DNA from: Blepharisma stoltei
Lineage: Eukaryota > Ciliophora > Heterotrichea > Heterotrichida > Blepharismidae
Direction of reading: 5' to 3'
DNA length: 64,000 nucleotides
Assembly: GCA_914767885.1 (NCBI GenBank)
Contig: CAJZBQ010000005.1
Location: 620,001-684,000 of the forward strand
The notes under the pieces are model-generated. The model saw only the letters and a program-made list of their open reading frames with translations. It was not told where the DNA came from and did no database searches. Both the position numbers and the translations under genes were made by a program. Position 1 is the first letter of the stretch; the number at the start of each line of letters is the position of its first letter. Positions 31,133 through 41,595 of the stretch are shown here, piece after piece.

Positions 31133-32676
31133 GCTAAACAAATATGAAATTCATAGCATTTTATATGGATTGGTCTCTTGCATTTCGCGCAGCAATTATA
31201 AGCTGTCGTATTATGATTTCCCGTTTCTCTACAATAGCTGCAAGCCTGTGGTCTTATTTTCTCAAAAGTAGATTGCTTTGCTATTTCTTTAGGGTTTGAT
31301 TCTGGCTTTTTTTCTATCATATGAATGAGCTGGGTTGCTAATGTTCTTTGAAATATGTCAAATGTCATATTCGCAGCAAATCCTCTTTCGGCATAGTGCT
31401 TATAAATGATAAAAGAATTTGCTATTGCGATTTCTAGCATGTAAACAAAGCTTGCCTTCCATCATCTTTTGGATCTTCTAGCTGTTGAGTATGGCTTAGT
31501 AAGCTTATCGAAATACTCTGAGCCACCCATTCCCAGCTCATATTTTAAGCAAAGGACTGGCTTTTCTGTCATAACTTTGGTGCCTAATTTGTTAAATCGC
31601 TTTACATTATCTTTTTGAGTTCCTTCTATATTTGAGAAGAAGTAATATGGTTGTTTCTCATATAAAGCACAAAATAATAAGCTTCCTTTTAAAAAGAACT
31701 GAACTGGGTTTTTCTTGTTTATTTCAGCTCTTGGAGCCTCTTTTATGTTTTTCTCAATTCTTCCAGTTGTTGAAAACCCTAAATCTGATAAAACATTGAG
31801 CAAGTCAAGGTTTCGACATATTTTATCAAAAAGTACATAATATTTATTCGCATTCTCATTCAAAGATTTCAGCAGACCAATCGGGGCGTAAGTAGAAAGA
31901 TTTTTTCACACTCCTTTTTTCTTATAGGGATAGATCTCAAAATTTCACATATATCCTGTAGCAGAATCGTACAAGCCACAAACTTTAAAATCTCATTTTG
32001 CAGGTTCATTTGGAATGTATTTAGCTGGAGGATTCTTGTTTTTATATTTTATAGCGCATTCTTTTATAAATATGAATTTTTCCTAAAATATAATTTTTTT
32101 TGCAATTTCGCGAAAAATGGTGGTATATACAGGCTCTAATTTGTTTATCCCATCCTTAAAATGTGTTGAAGATAATCTAAGCATAAGTTGAATACCTTTG
32201 TATCTAGAAGAACTCATTATGGAAGAAATCACTGGATTGCGAAAGAGCGGGTCTTTGGATCAATAGTCTGTTTCTTTTGGAGTACTTACAAGACCTGTCA
32301 TTATGATGACTGCTAGTCAGTTTTCAAACTCAAGTTTTGTTAATGGGGTCAGATCTTTGATTTTGTACCATGGATTTGGCTTGGCACGCATTTTTTCTGC
32401 GATAAAGTTGGAATTTTTTATGATTTCATTCATAATGTTGTCTTCGAAAAAGCCCCTGAAAATATCTAATGGAGAAATTGTGGTAAATTGAGAAATATTC
32501 GGATATGGATCCATAGGCGGAATAGTATCTTCTCTGCCATATTCTGCAATTTCAATTCAGTCGTTTCCATCTTCAAAAAATTCATTAGAATAATTAGTTT
32601 CTTTTATTTCCTCTTCAGATGAGGATGTGCCTTCTGAGGACTCACTAGAAATTACTTCAATTAAATCATTTTCCAT
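31129..32676 (-). pseudogene. PiggyBac transposase homologue, catalytic residues replaced, one in-frame TAG
   Basis: A single frame of 515 codons with TGA as Trp throughout. An acidic N-terminus precedes the DDE_Tnp_1_7 region (KYIPNEPAKWDFKVCGLYDS, TGYMWNFEIY), then VLFDKICRNLDLLNVL and GMGGSEYFDKL..RRSKRWW. A C-terminal Cys-rich finger follows (CSYCRE..CCAKCKRPIHIKCYEFH). Of the piggyBac Asp triad, only Asp284 is in place: the first position is Lys205 (IKE for (I/V)DE) and the third Glu387 (GGSE for GGVD). Codon 198 is TAG (32083-32085), with no GT..AG intron around it. It could be a decayed copy, or a domesticated PiggyMac-like paralogue with a sequencing error. Confidence 0.8.
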
Positions 32677-32825
32677 TGTTTATTATTATGTGATTTTTTA
32701 AATTTCAGTTAATTTACTTTAATTTCTTATCTTATTTTCTTCTTAATTCAGTCCATTTATTTCAACGCAAACAGTTATCTTTGCTATCTCTTTACAACTA
32801 TATTCATAAAAATTGATCAGCTTAA

Positions 32826-33290
32826 TTATTTTTTCTTCCTCCTAGACTGCACAAGCTCGAATCCATCTTCATCAACTGTTGGCACCAATTCAGGTGGTTC
32901 AATTTCAGCATTCTGCATCATGTGTGTGACTTCTTCAACTTCGTTGATTTTCTTGCATTCCTCCACACTTGATTTTTTAAGCCTCCTGAGTCTGTCTAAC
33001 TCAATTGAGTCTCCAGATCTCGATTGATTATAAACAGCCAAGAAAATTCTTGCAAGCTCCCTTGCACTGTCATCTTCTAAAATCACTGAAAATTTTTCTT
33101 CCATAAATTCGTCTAATAAGTCTTCAATATCTTCTTCTTCAACTTGGTAATGAACAATTGTGTCGGTTAACTGAGCCATAAAAGCCTCTTTGTTGCTTGG
33201 ATCTCCCCAGCCATGGTCTAGAGCGAGATTCATAGCAGTCCAGTTGTCAAAACAAAGCCTGATTGCTTCTGCGACCTGGCTTTCTGCCAT
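32826..33290 (-). CDS. TSR2: TSR2-like pre-rRNA processing protein
   Basis: 154 aa. The N-terminal helical domain (FDNWTAMNLALDHGWGDPSN.., DIEDLLDEFMEEKFSVILED, SARELARIFLAVY) follows the Tsr2 family pattern. The acidic C-terminal tail ends in a short basic run (QSRRKKK). Tsr2 escorts ribosomal protein eS26 and is needed for 20S pre-rRNA maturation. The gene lies 11 bp from the end of the TBC gene on the same strand. Confidence 0.82.
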   Translation of the reverse strand: MAESQVAEAIRLCFDNWTAMNLALDHGWGDPSNKEAFMAQLTDTIVHYQVEEEDIEDLLDEFMEEKFSVILEDDSARELARIFLAVYNQSRSGDSIELDRLRRLKKSSVEECKKINEVEEVTHMMQNAEIEPPELVPTVDEDGFELVQSRRKKK

Positions 33291-33301
33291 TTTTAAAGGA
33301 A

Positions 33302-34333
33302 TTAGTCTGAATAAATTATTGCTAGAGTACTAAATGCAGCTAAAACTAGTCCAAGGCCAATTGTTTTTACTTCATCAGCTTTATCGTGCCTGAAAACTTC
33401 TTCGATTTCATTGTTATAAAGCACAGCTGGAGAACTAAATAAGATTTACTCTTTTGGAATCGGTTTTGTGCCTTCCTTAATCAGCTCTCTTGGTGGATAT
33501 TTTTTCATTAAATTGTAGCTTTGAGTACAAATTTTGTCTATATCTAAGCTATCGACAATTTCTTCACAGCGGTGGTGGAGTTCATGTATTTCATTAGTTT
33601 CCATAACAATCTCCTTCTGCGATAAAACAATATTTACTGCAAAATATAAAGGTGCCAATGAATGGGTGCTTAAGAAAAAATCATAGACTCTGCAGACCTT
33701 ACTATATTCTTTGATATCATGTCCAAGTCACGCTATAACCCAAGACAGACAGAACATAGGGACACTTAACTCATCTTCAAACCTGTAGTATCCTTCTATT
33801 TTATCCGCTAACTCTTTATCTAATTTCCTAAGGAGGGTATAGAAAAGCATCAGTGAAGGCACTAGAGCCTCGTCAAAACTTTTCCTCAAGGAGTCTCTGA
33901 CGAAGAGCTGGGCACATTGATAGCTCATTTTAAAGCCTAAATCCTGATCACCCACTAGCAAAAAGGTAGTGCACAAAGAATGAAAGCCTTGAGAATAGTG
34001 AAATTCTGGCTTGAACTTAAAGACTGCGTTAATTATATTGGACAGGTCAACTCTCTTAGCGATTCTTTCTTCTTCAGTATAAGCATCGGTCAGATCTAGC
34101 CCAAATAAAGATCGATTTACATCGAGACCTATTATATCTGAGTCTTTACATTTTATTTCTCCTGTGCTCCAATTTGACATGAAATTTGTTGAATCATATA
34201 TCTTTAAAAGAAGAGGCCAAACTTTTTGGCGGTTTTCATTTGTTTTAAGCCCTTCATCAATGCAGATCTTTTTAAGCCTAACTATATTTCTTCCTGCTAC
34301 GGCACGATCAAGGATTGCTTGAGAGTCTGCCAT
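33302..34333 (-). CDS. TBC-domain Rab GAP with C-terminal membrane anchor, TBC1D20-like
   Basis: A 338-aa protein after reading one TGA as Trp (..SWVIAWLGHD..) and removing a 15-nt intron (33435-33449, GTAAATCTTATTTAG). The TBC dual-finger residues are visible: Arg in IGLDVNRSLFG and Gln in HYSQGFHSLC. The last about 20 residues (LGLVLAAFSTLAIIY) form a tail anchor. TBC plus a C-terminal TM is the architecture of TBC1D20/Gyp8, GAPs for Rab1/Ypt1 at the ER. Confidence 0.85.
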
Positions 34334-34349
34334 TTATAAAATTAATCTC

Positions 34350-37300
34350 TTAGAATTTATATATTAAGACTTCGCTATTTGCTGCTGAAAAAGCTCCATT
34401 TGGCATAAACCCGACTTTGATAACTTGACCGCTATTTCCTGATATTTCTTGAGTTTCCTCAATTTTCCCCTCCATGAGCGAACAAAATAATTTTGCTCGC
34501 TCATAAAGGGTTTAAGTTCTTTAAAAAATTAATTATATATAAATTTAATAGTAAAATTTTTTTTGGAAACTTAAAAAAATCCCAGTTCGCAAATTTGGAC
34601 AGCAAATGTTTATTTAATTTAAAAAATTTATATAAAATTTTTTTTCATAAAAATATTAAAAATTTTTTTGTTTGCTCAGTTGTTTTTTGGGCAAAAAATA
34701 GGGAGTTTTCCAATGGTTTTATTCGCTCACGGAGGTAGAAGAGTCAGTATTTTGGCTATAAAGAAGCACTTTATTATCGGAGCATCCAATAATCATACAG
34801 CCCATTGATTGATTAACATCTAATGAAATAGGGAAATGGCTAAGTACAATTCTCCTTGTGGTTTGATGAATTAGGAAATTTCTTATAAGGATATATTGAA
34901 GTGTAGATGCTATACAAGCCACATTTTCCTCATCTAAAAAGACAGCTGAACTATGTATTTGATTAAGCTGCTTGTAAATTTTATATGTCGAATTCAATGA
35001 CTCTTCAGTATTATCAATATCCAGCCCATGAGGATTTTCAAAAACATTATAAATATCAACAATTTTTTCATAGTCCCATACGCTAATTTTCCCACTATCA
35101 GCCGCAGCTGCCAAAAATCCTTCATTCCAGTCGAGTGATAAGGGTTTTCCTCCAGCCATCCCTACCTCTTCACTGTTTAATGTTAATCGATTCCAATTCT
35201 CTGAACTCAACATTAAAACTACCCCAGTTTCAGATGCTACGAATAGCCTCGATTCATTTTTCCAGCAAATAGCTGAAACTCTGGATTTGAAAGGCTGGCT
35301 TTTCCCAACGCTTTTTAGCAAGTTTGTGCTGAAAAATTGCAAAGAACCATCAGAAAAGCCAGCAACAAAGATCTCATTATTTGGGCTAAAAGCTAACGAC
35401 GTGCAAGGCAGCTTGATATCATATTGAGTTATTTGGGAAAATGTTTCAGTATCCCATAGTCTGATTGTATTGTCAGAAGCTGTAGAAATTATCATGGAAT
35501 CAGCAACAACCGCTTGCAGCTGGCTATCATATAGGTGGCTGCTTACAATTCGGGCTGATTCTTTTTCTTTTCAATTGATATACCAAATAGTTCCTGAGGT
35601 GGTTGCAGCAATTCCTTCATGGCCTGCTGGCTCAAAACTAAGTGACTTTATATACCCATCCATAACAATCACTTCGGCTTGTCCTACAAATGAATTTGAG
35701 CTCTGTCTCCAGCTCATCAAATGGTTAGAATTTCCACCTATAGTTGTCCTTTCACTACCTACTGCTATCGAGCTTACTTCATTTCCTAACAAAAAGTGAG
35801 TGGAAATCTGATTGCAAGTAATCAGATCCCACACAATTAATTTTCCGTCTCCAGTTCCGACTGAAACTAAGTCTCCATATATATCCAATGATGTATAATC
35901 GTATATCATCGAGCTTAGCTTCCTGAACTGCAAATCAAACTGCGAAGTCAGACACCATTGAGTCACTTCTTGTCCTGCTGTCACAAACTCATAAGAATTG
36001 AGCTTTCACTTAGCCATGCATGCTGGGCTTTCTAGCAAAGCTGTAGAAATGACTCTCCCTGAAGAAATTTCCCAGATCACAACTATAGGCTCTTCTTGGA
36101 CACCTAGAGATAATAAATATTTCCCATCACTAGAAAAGGAGAGATGAGAAACCCCTTTTTCATGAAAAGTCAAGGACTTTAAGAGCTTCTGAGTTGAAGA
36201 ATCCCAAACCAAAATTGGAGAGTTTATAGGGGAGGATGATCCAGCTACAATTAAAGAGGAGTCAGGAGAAATTGCTAGTGTGGTGAGTTCTGGGCCTGAC
36301 GAAAAGAAAATTTTTTGGATGCCATTTTCTCGTAATAAGGTTTGGATTATTTTCTGGCCTGAAGGATAAGCAAACCACCCCTGTTCTGAAGCCCAAATTA
36401 AGTTGTTGCTAGTTGTTGCGTTGTACCCAATTACTCTGTCAAGCTTTAGCTTATAGGCTTCACAGCTCAAAGAAGGGGTTTCGTGCTTTGGGGACTCACT
36501 TATTTGAGGCTCTATAGGATTTTCTTCATAAGCCTCTTCATTTTCTATAAAATCTTCATTAATTTCAGCTTCTTCAGGCATTTGCTCAGCTAAAATTTCG
36601 TTTTCTTCAATATTTTCTTCATAAACAGCATCTTCTATATCCCCTCTGAACTCCCAAATAAATATCCCATCATTTCCTAATGCAGAAGAAATTACTAATT
36701 TTCTGTCATTAGACCACATTAAGCTCGTAATTTTATTAGAATGGCCAATAAATGCTTGCCCAACTGTTTCTTTAGGCTTCATTCTATAGTCCCACACTCT
36801 TAAAAACTTGTCACTTCCTCCAGTGACTAAATACTTTGTATTTTCTGAGACCATCATTTTGGAAATTTCTGAGTTAGGATGAATATTTTCTAACTCTCTC
36901 ACAGGAACAGCTTCATTTTCTTTCAAGTTATAATATTTGACCTTATAATTTGATTTATAACAAATCAATAAGAATTGCTTTCCATTTGGCGAATACATAA
37001 TCTGACTCACGCTCGCAGCAGAATTTATCATATACTTCTTTTTCATGCTTGCGCAGTCCCAAAAAGCTACATTTGTCTTATTACTTCCCAGAACTGCAAA
37101 CTGTTCTGAGTTTGGGGCAAAGCAAATATCAATAAATTCCCCTTTATTCTCAACTGGGATCGTTTTTAGGGCTTGGTATCCTCTGCCAGCCTCGTAAAAA
37201 CAGACAATCCCATCATCACTGGCACTTAGCATGTATTTTCCATCTTTAGAATGAGTGACTTTAACAATTTTTCCTTCATGGTTTAAAAACTCGCTTTTAA

Positions 37301-40300
37301 CAGCTGTGTTTTCTACTTCAAATATCCTTATTGTTCCGCTCTCAAAGCCACAAGCAAAGTTATTAAGTCTCCCCCTCCATGAGCGAACAAAAAAATTTTG
37401 TTTGCTCACGGAGGGGGTTAATTTTTTTTCGAAAGCAAATATTAATTTAATTTGCAAATTTATGTTTTAAAGTGCAAGCTGTTTAAAATTAAACAGAATT
37501 AGCTAGAGATTTCGTATAATAATTATCACTTATAATCAATTCTTTTGTTTCATAAAAAAATTTTTTGTTCGCTCATGGAGGGTGGGTTTTTTGCCCAAAC
37601 ATAGGGATTTTTCCAATTTTTTTGTTTGCTCATGGGGGGAGTAAGTACTGGATGAAAAGAAAGTGTTATAGGGGCATCCTCTATTGAGGTAAACTCATAA
37701 AGCTCTTCAAAAGTTTCAGGGGTCCAGACACGAATGGTTCTATCTTCGCTTGCAGTTAAAATACTGCCGAACTTTGGATGGACGTCTAATGCTACTATAT
37801 TAGATGTATGCGACCTTAATAAAGTTTTATATGCATTGGTAGTCATTCCGAGAATTCCAACTGTGCAGTTAGAAGTACCACAGACAACATGTAATCCGTC
37901 AGAACTTATATCGACTGCTGTAACTGTGTCTTCATGATGGGCTTCTAAATAAAATTCAGAAAAATCGAGAGGCCAGACTCTCATATAGCAATCCTTACTG
38001 CCTGTGACACAAAAGCCTTCACTTACAACGATTGAGTGGATTCCTGCGTCATGAAGCTGTAAAACACCTTCAAGCTCTAAAGTTCTGTAGTTAATTTGGA
38101 ACAGCAGCCCTTGGTTATTGACAACAAAAACCCTCTTTAAATGCTCATCAATTATTTCAGATTTTGCACTTGATGTGAAAATTTCAAAGCTCAGGTCCAG
38201 AAATTCAGTTGATTTAGCGTGATGGTTAAGAACAACAGCTCCTCCTGATAGCCGATCTCCATTGATTCGCCATGATCTAATATTTTCTTTTCCGCATGAC
38301 ATTAGCTTTGAAGTGTCTATAGGTGAAAATTTTATAGTATTTATATGGTAATTTGAGGTTTGTTTTATAAGTAGCTCAGCTTTTCCGGGGTTAGTAATAT
38401 CCCATATTAAAATTTCATCTTTAATTAAACTGTCAGTACCTGCTGTTACCAGGTAGTGGGAATCTGTGCTGATATCAATAGCTTTGACATTGTTTAGCTT
38501 TGCAAGGGAAATATAAGATGGAGGTCTTCGGGTTTTTATTTGCCAGATCAGAATTAACGGGTTCGGGCTGTCTTGGCCTGAAGCAATCAAAGTGCCATCA
38601 GAACTTAAAGCTAAGCATACAACTGGGGATGTGTGTGCAAATAAAAACTGTTGCTTTTGGGTAACTGGGTTTATGAGGACAAGAGCGCATCCTGAAGGGT
38701 AGATTAAATATTTGGAAGATCCTTGGGTAAACTCTGGTGGATAAGCACTAAAGTCACTTTGAGGGCGTGTCCATTTAACATTTCCAGGCTTTCCGCCTGA
38801 ATAACCAATAATATGAGTTAACCCCATTATTGGATCAGGCAATAGAGGATTTTCTATATCTTTGACTACTGGAGCTTCTACAATCCTTACTTCTTTTATC
38901 CTCTTTTGATTAAACGAATCACTTTTAATGCTTTCTCTAGTAAAAGACTCTCGCTTCTCTTCTTCAGTTGATATCCTTTTTGAGCTCTCAGAAGCATTTT
39001 CACGAATTCCCTCACTCCCCCCCCCTTTAAATTGGAACTAAAATTTTTGTTCCAATTTAAAAGGGGGTTAATTTTTTTTTTAAAAAAAAAAATATCAATA
39101 TAAAATTTTTTATAAAAAAATATAAAATTTAAAAACAAAAAATTTCAAAAACTTATCGAATTAGATTAATAAATTTGTTTAATAAAACGCTATTTACTCT
39201 TTATTCTTTAAAGCAAAGCAAGATATAACTAATTTTCATTATTAGTTAATACGCCACTATTAATTGGTATCAAAAATTATTTACACAAAAATTTTTATTT
39301 TTATTGATAAAAAAAATTAAAAAAAAAAAAAAAAATTTTGGAAAATTATCGATCAATGTTTAAATAAGATGTTATTTATACTCTATTCTTTAAAACAAAG
39401 CAAGAAATAAGTAAATTTTGAAATTTTATAATGAATTCCTATTGAATTTATATCAAAACTATCCAAATAAAAAATATCATTTTTATCAAAAAAAGCAAAA
39501 ATTTTTAAAAAAAAAATGAATTTTTTTTTAAAATTTACCAATTAAGGATAATAAATTTATTTAAATAAGATGCTCTTTATACTTTTTTCTTTAAAAACGA
39601 GCAAGATATAAATAAATTTTTAATTTAGTTAAGAAGAAACATTTAACTTTATATCAAAACTTTTTAGATAAAATTATATATAATTTTTTATTATAAAATT
39701 AAATTTTGTTCCAGTTTAAAGGGTTAATTTACCAAAAAAGTGAAAATTTTACCGATATTTTGTTCCAATTTAAAGGGGGGGGAGTCAGAAAATCCATTTG
39801 ACTGTTTATTTTCTTCATCATTTCTAGGTTCCTTTTTACCTTTGCTGACTTGTTTTTTCTCTTTTCTATTAACTTTGTTGTCTTCTTTTTTATTCTTCTT
39901 GAATCCTTCTCTTTCTTCAATATCTGGGAAAGAAATTCAGTCATAGACATTTTCCCACCTTTCTTCTCGTGAAAGCTTTAGCATCATTTCTCTTGGCAAG
40001 GTATTGTGATTATATAAAATTTCTGAAGTGTAAATTCCTCTTACAAACATATTTGAGCACAAGTTTATTGCTTTTAAAGCATGACTAATAATCCACGGGC
40101 CTAAATATTGATCAAAAATTGCTTTCGCGTCTATGCAAGCCACAAATCATTTTTCATTAGGAAAGCAGGTGAGCTGCAAACCTGATGAAGTTAGCTTGCT
40201 TTCTTTGTAAATGTTGCTAATCGAAATCCTAAATGGCTCTTCAGCTTTAGTTTTCGAATTGCTTAAAACAAGCTCAAAGTGCATTGAAAAGAACTTATTA

Positions 40301-40551
40301 GGCGGCACTTGCAGTTGAGCATAGATATAACGGCCAGTAAGTCCTAAAGTTTTCAGATGAGATCTTTGTTTTGGGATTTGAATATTGTTGGCGGCTGAGA
40401 TTGATCCAAAAAGTCTGAAAACTCTTTTTCCTGTGATTCTATCTAGCACTTCAGTGACATCTCCTTCTTTTTGAGTATTTTTCCATTCGCTGATATTAGT
40501 AAACTTGAATACATCGACAAATGGATGCTGCCATAGCTCGCTTGACTTCAT
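34350..40551 (-). CDS. WDR90: WDR90/POC16 homologue: CFAP20-like (DUF667) domain plus WD40 repeats
   Basis: About 1625 aa after removing IESs 39012-39784, 37364-37641 and 34463-34735; several TGA codons read as Trp. The N-terminus (WQHPFVDVFKFTNISEWKN.., LGLTGRYIYAQLQVPPNKFF) is a CFAP20/DUF667 domain. A charged linker follows (about 230-330), then many WD40 repeats (e.g. DRTIRVWTPETFEELYEF, SDKFLRVWDYRMKP, DNTIRLWDTETFSQI) with an acidic insert near the middle. This combination is characteristic of WDR90/POC16, a centriole inner-scaffold protein. The gene is compact: the TBC gene starts 16 bp from its stop. Confidence 0.88.
34463..34735 (-). mobile_element. MITE-type IES, copy 10, left TA lost
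   Basis: The right edge is CTCACGGAGG then TA 34736. The left edge reads CTCAATTTTCCCCTCCATGAG, i.e. TT where the other copies have TA. Removing 273 bp joins TCT ATT GAG GAA in frame at the end of WDR90. It contains the hairpin end on the left and the spaced double module on the right. Confidence 0.78.
37364..37641 (-). mobile_element. MITE-type IES, copy 11
   Basis: TAAG at 37364-37367 and 37642-37645; 278 bp. The left hairpin is CCTCCATGAGCGAACAAAA / TTTTGTTTGCTCACGGAGG; the right has two spaced modules. Excision joins CCA GTA CTT AAT AAC in a WD40 repeat. Confidence 0.88.
39012..39784. mobile_element. 773-bp IES with different TIRs and TCA (not TA) boundaries
   Basis: The direct repeat TCA occurs at 39012-39014 and 39785-39787. 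Termini are CTCCCCCCCCCTTTAAATTG and CAATTTAAAGGGGGGGGAG. Like the MITEs it has an inverted copy just inside the left end (TTCCAATTTAAAAGGGGG) and a partial inner copy near the right (CCAGTTTAAAGGG). The interior is extremely AT-rich. Removal restores ..NGFSEGIRENAS.. in WDR90. It is related in architecture, not in TIR sequence, to the main MITE family. Confidence 0.8.
39150..39640. repeat. Three diverged tandem repeats inside the 773-bp IES
   Basis: Three copies of a roughly 180-bp unit containing AATAA(A/G)(A/C)(C/T)GCT.TTTA.ACTCT..TTCTTTAAA..AAGCAAGATATAA, centred at about 39200, 39385 and 39580. Each is followed by a poly-A/T-rich segment. The copies are diverged, so unit borders are approximate. 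Confidence 0.5.
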
Positions 40552-40989
40552 ATCAAAATTTATTGAAAATGCTAATAAATAATGGAAGTCTTTATTTAAA
40601 TTTTAATAGGGTTAATGAATGTAAATGTAAAGCAGCTTCTATAGCTATAAATCAATTTTAAAAAATGATTTAATTTAAAGCATTTATTTGTGAATTCGAA
40701 AAATAAATATTTAAATATTAATTAGATTTAAGCTAAATGAAGCATCATAAATTAAAAAATTAGCATATAGATATATTAAAAAGATTTTAAAACATATTTC
40801 AAATTCCATAATTATAATCCATTGATTTCAGATCCATATTTTCTGCATGGCATATATCTTAATCTGACTCATATAGATATATCAATCTAATTTCACTTCT
40901 TCAGCCCAACAATTTTCCCTTTTTCAATTTAAATCTCTGATAATTTTTCCATATTTTGATATGATTAGTTATTAATTTATAAACAAAAA
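40552..40989. other. Intergenic between divergent WDR90 and C2 genes
   Basis: About 440 bp, very AT-rich, no coding frame or repeat recognised. It must carry the promoters of both flanking genes. Confidence 0.45.
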
Positions 40990-41577
40990 ATGGCTTATCA
41001 AAAATCTGGCAGTCTTATCATCCGTCCAATAAGTGCTAAGCTAGACAGAGACGTTGAAGCTTTAACCACAATGGATCCATATGTATTCATAAAAATTGGA
41101 AACCAAGAAATGAAATCTAGAGTTTGTGCTGATGGTGGAAAACAACCAAACTGGGAAGATCAGCTTAATTTTGTTATAAGCGGAGAAGATCAAGCTTATA
41201 TTGGAGTTTGGGATAAGAGAACCCTAATGTCTGACTCAGAAGTCGGGAGCAGCATTTTCCCTCTGATAAAATTATTTGACACTAAATATCATGAAGACTG
41301 AATTGACTTGTTTTATAATGGCCAAAAAGCAGGATCTTTAAGACTTTATATGGAGTTTAGACCGACAATACCTGCTGGACAGTCGCAAGGAGAAGGAGTT
41401 TTTCAAGGGCAAGGGTTGTCAACTGGTCAAGGATTTACAGGAGGACAAGGCACTGGAAAGTTAGGGGAAAAAGAAATATATACTGGGGAATTGAAAGGCC
41501 AAAACTTAGGGACGCAGCAAGGCCAATACAACTATCCTTCAGGAACATCACAAAACTACCCTCCTAGTGGCTATTAA
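40990..41577 (+). CDS. C2-domain protein 1 of the cluster, Gly/Gln-rich tail
   Basis: 195 aa with TGA-encoded Trp at 41299-41301 (..YHEDWIDLFY..). One C2 domain spans about residues 8-120: GSLIIRPISAKLDRDV, MDPYVFIKIGNQ, QPNWEDQLNF, AYIGVWDKRT, EVGSSIFPL. MDPY and DKRT are the positions of Ca2+-binding loops 1 and 3; the Asp of loop 1 is present. The last about 60 residues are Gly/Gln repeats (GQGLSTGQGFTGGQG). Likely a Ca2+/lipid-responsive peripheral membrane protein. Confidence 0.85.
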
Positions 41578-41595
41578 TTATATTAACCAATAAAA

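Noticed and set aside
33446-33658. Separate small gene downstream of the TBC gene
   Set aside because: Reading TGA as Trp and removing the 15-nt intron fuses it to the TBC domain protein, giving the expected TBC plus C-terminal TM architecture.
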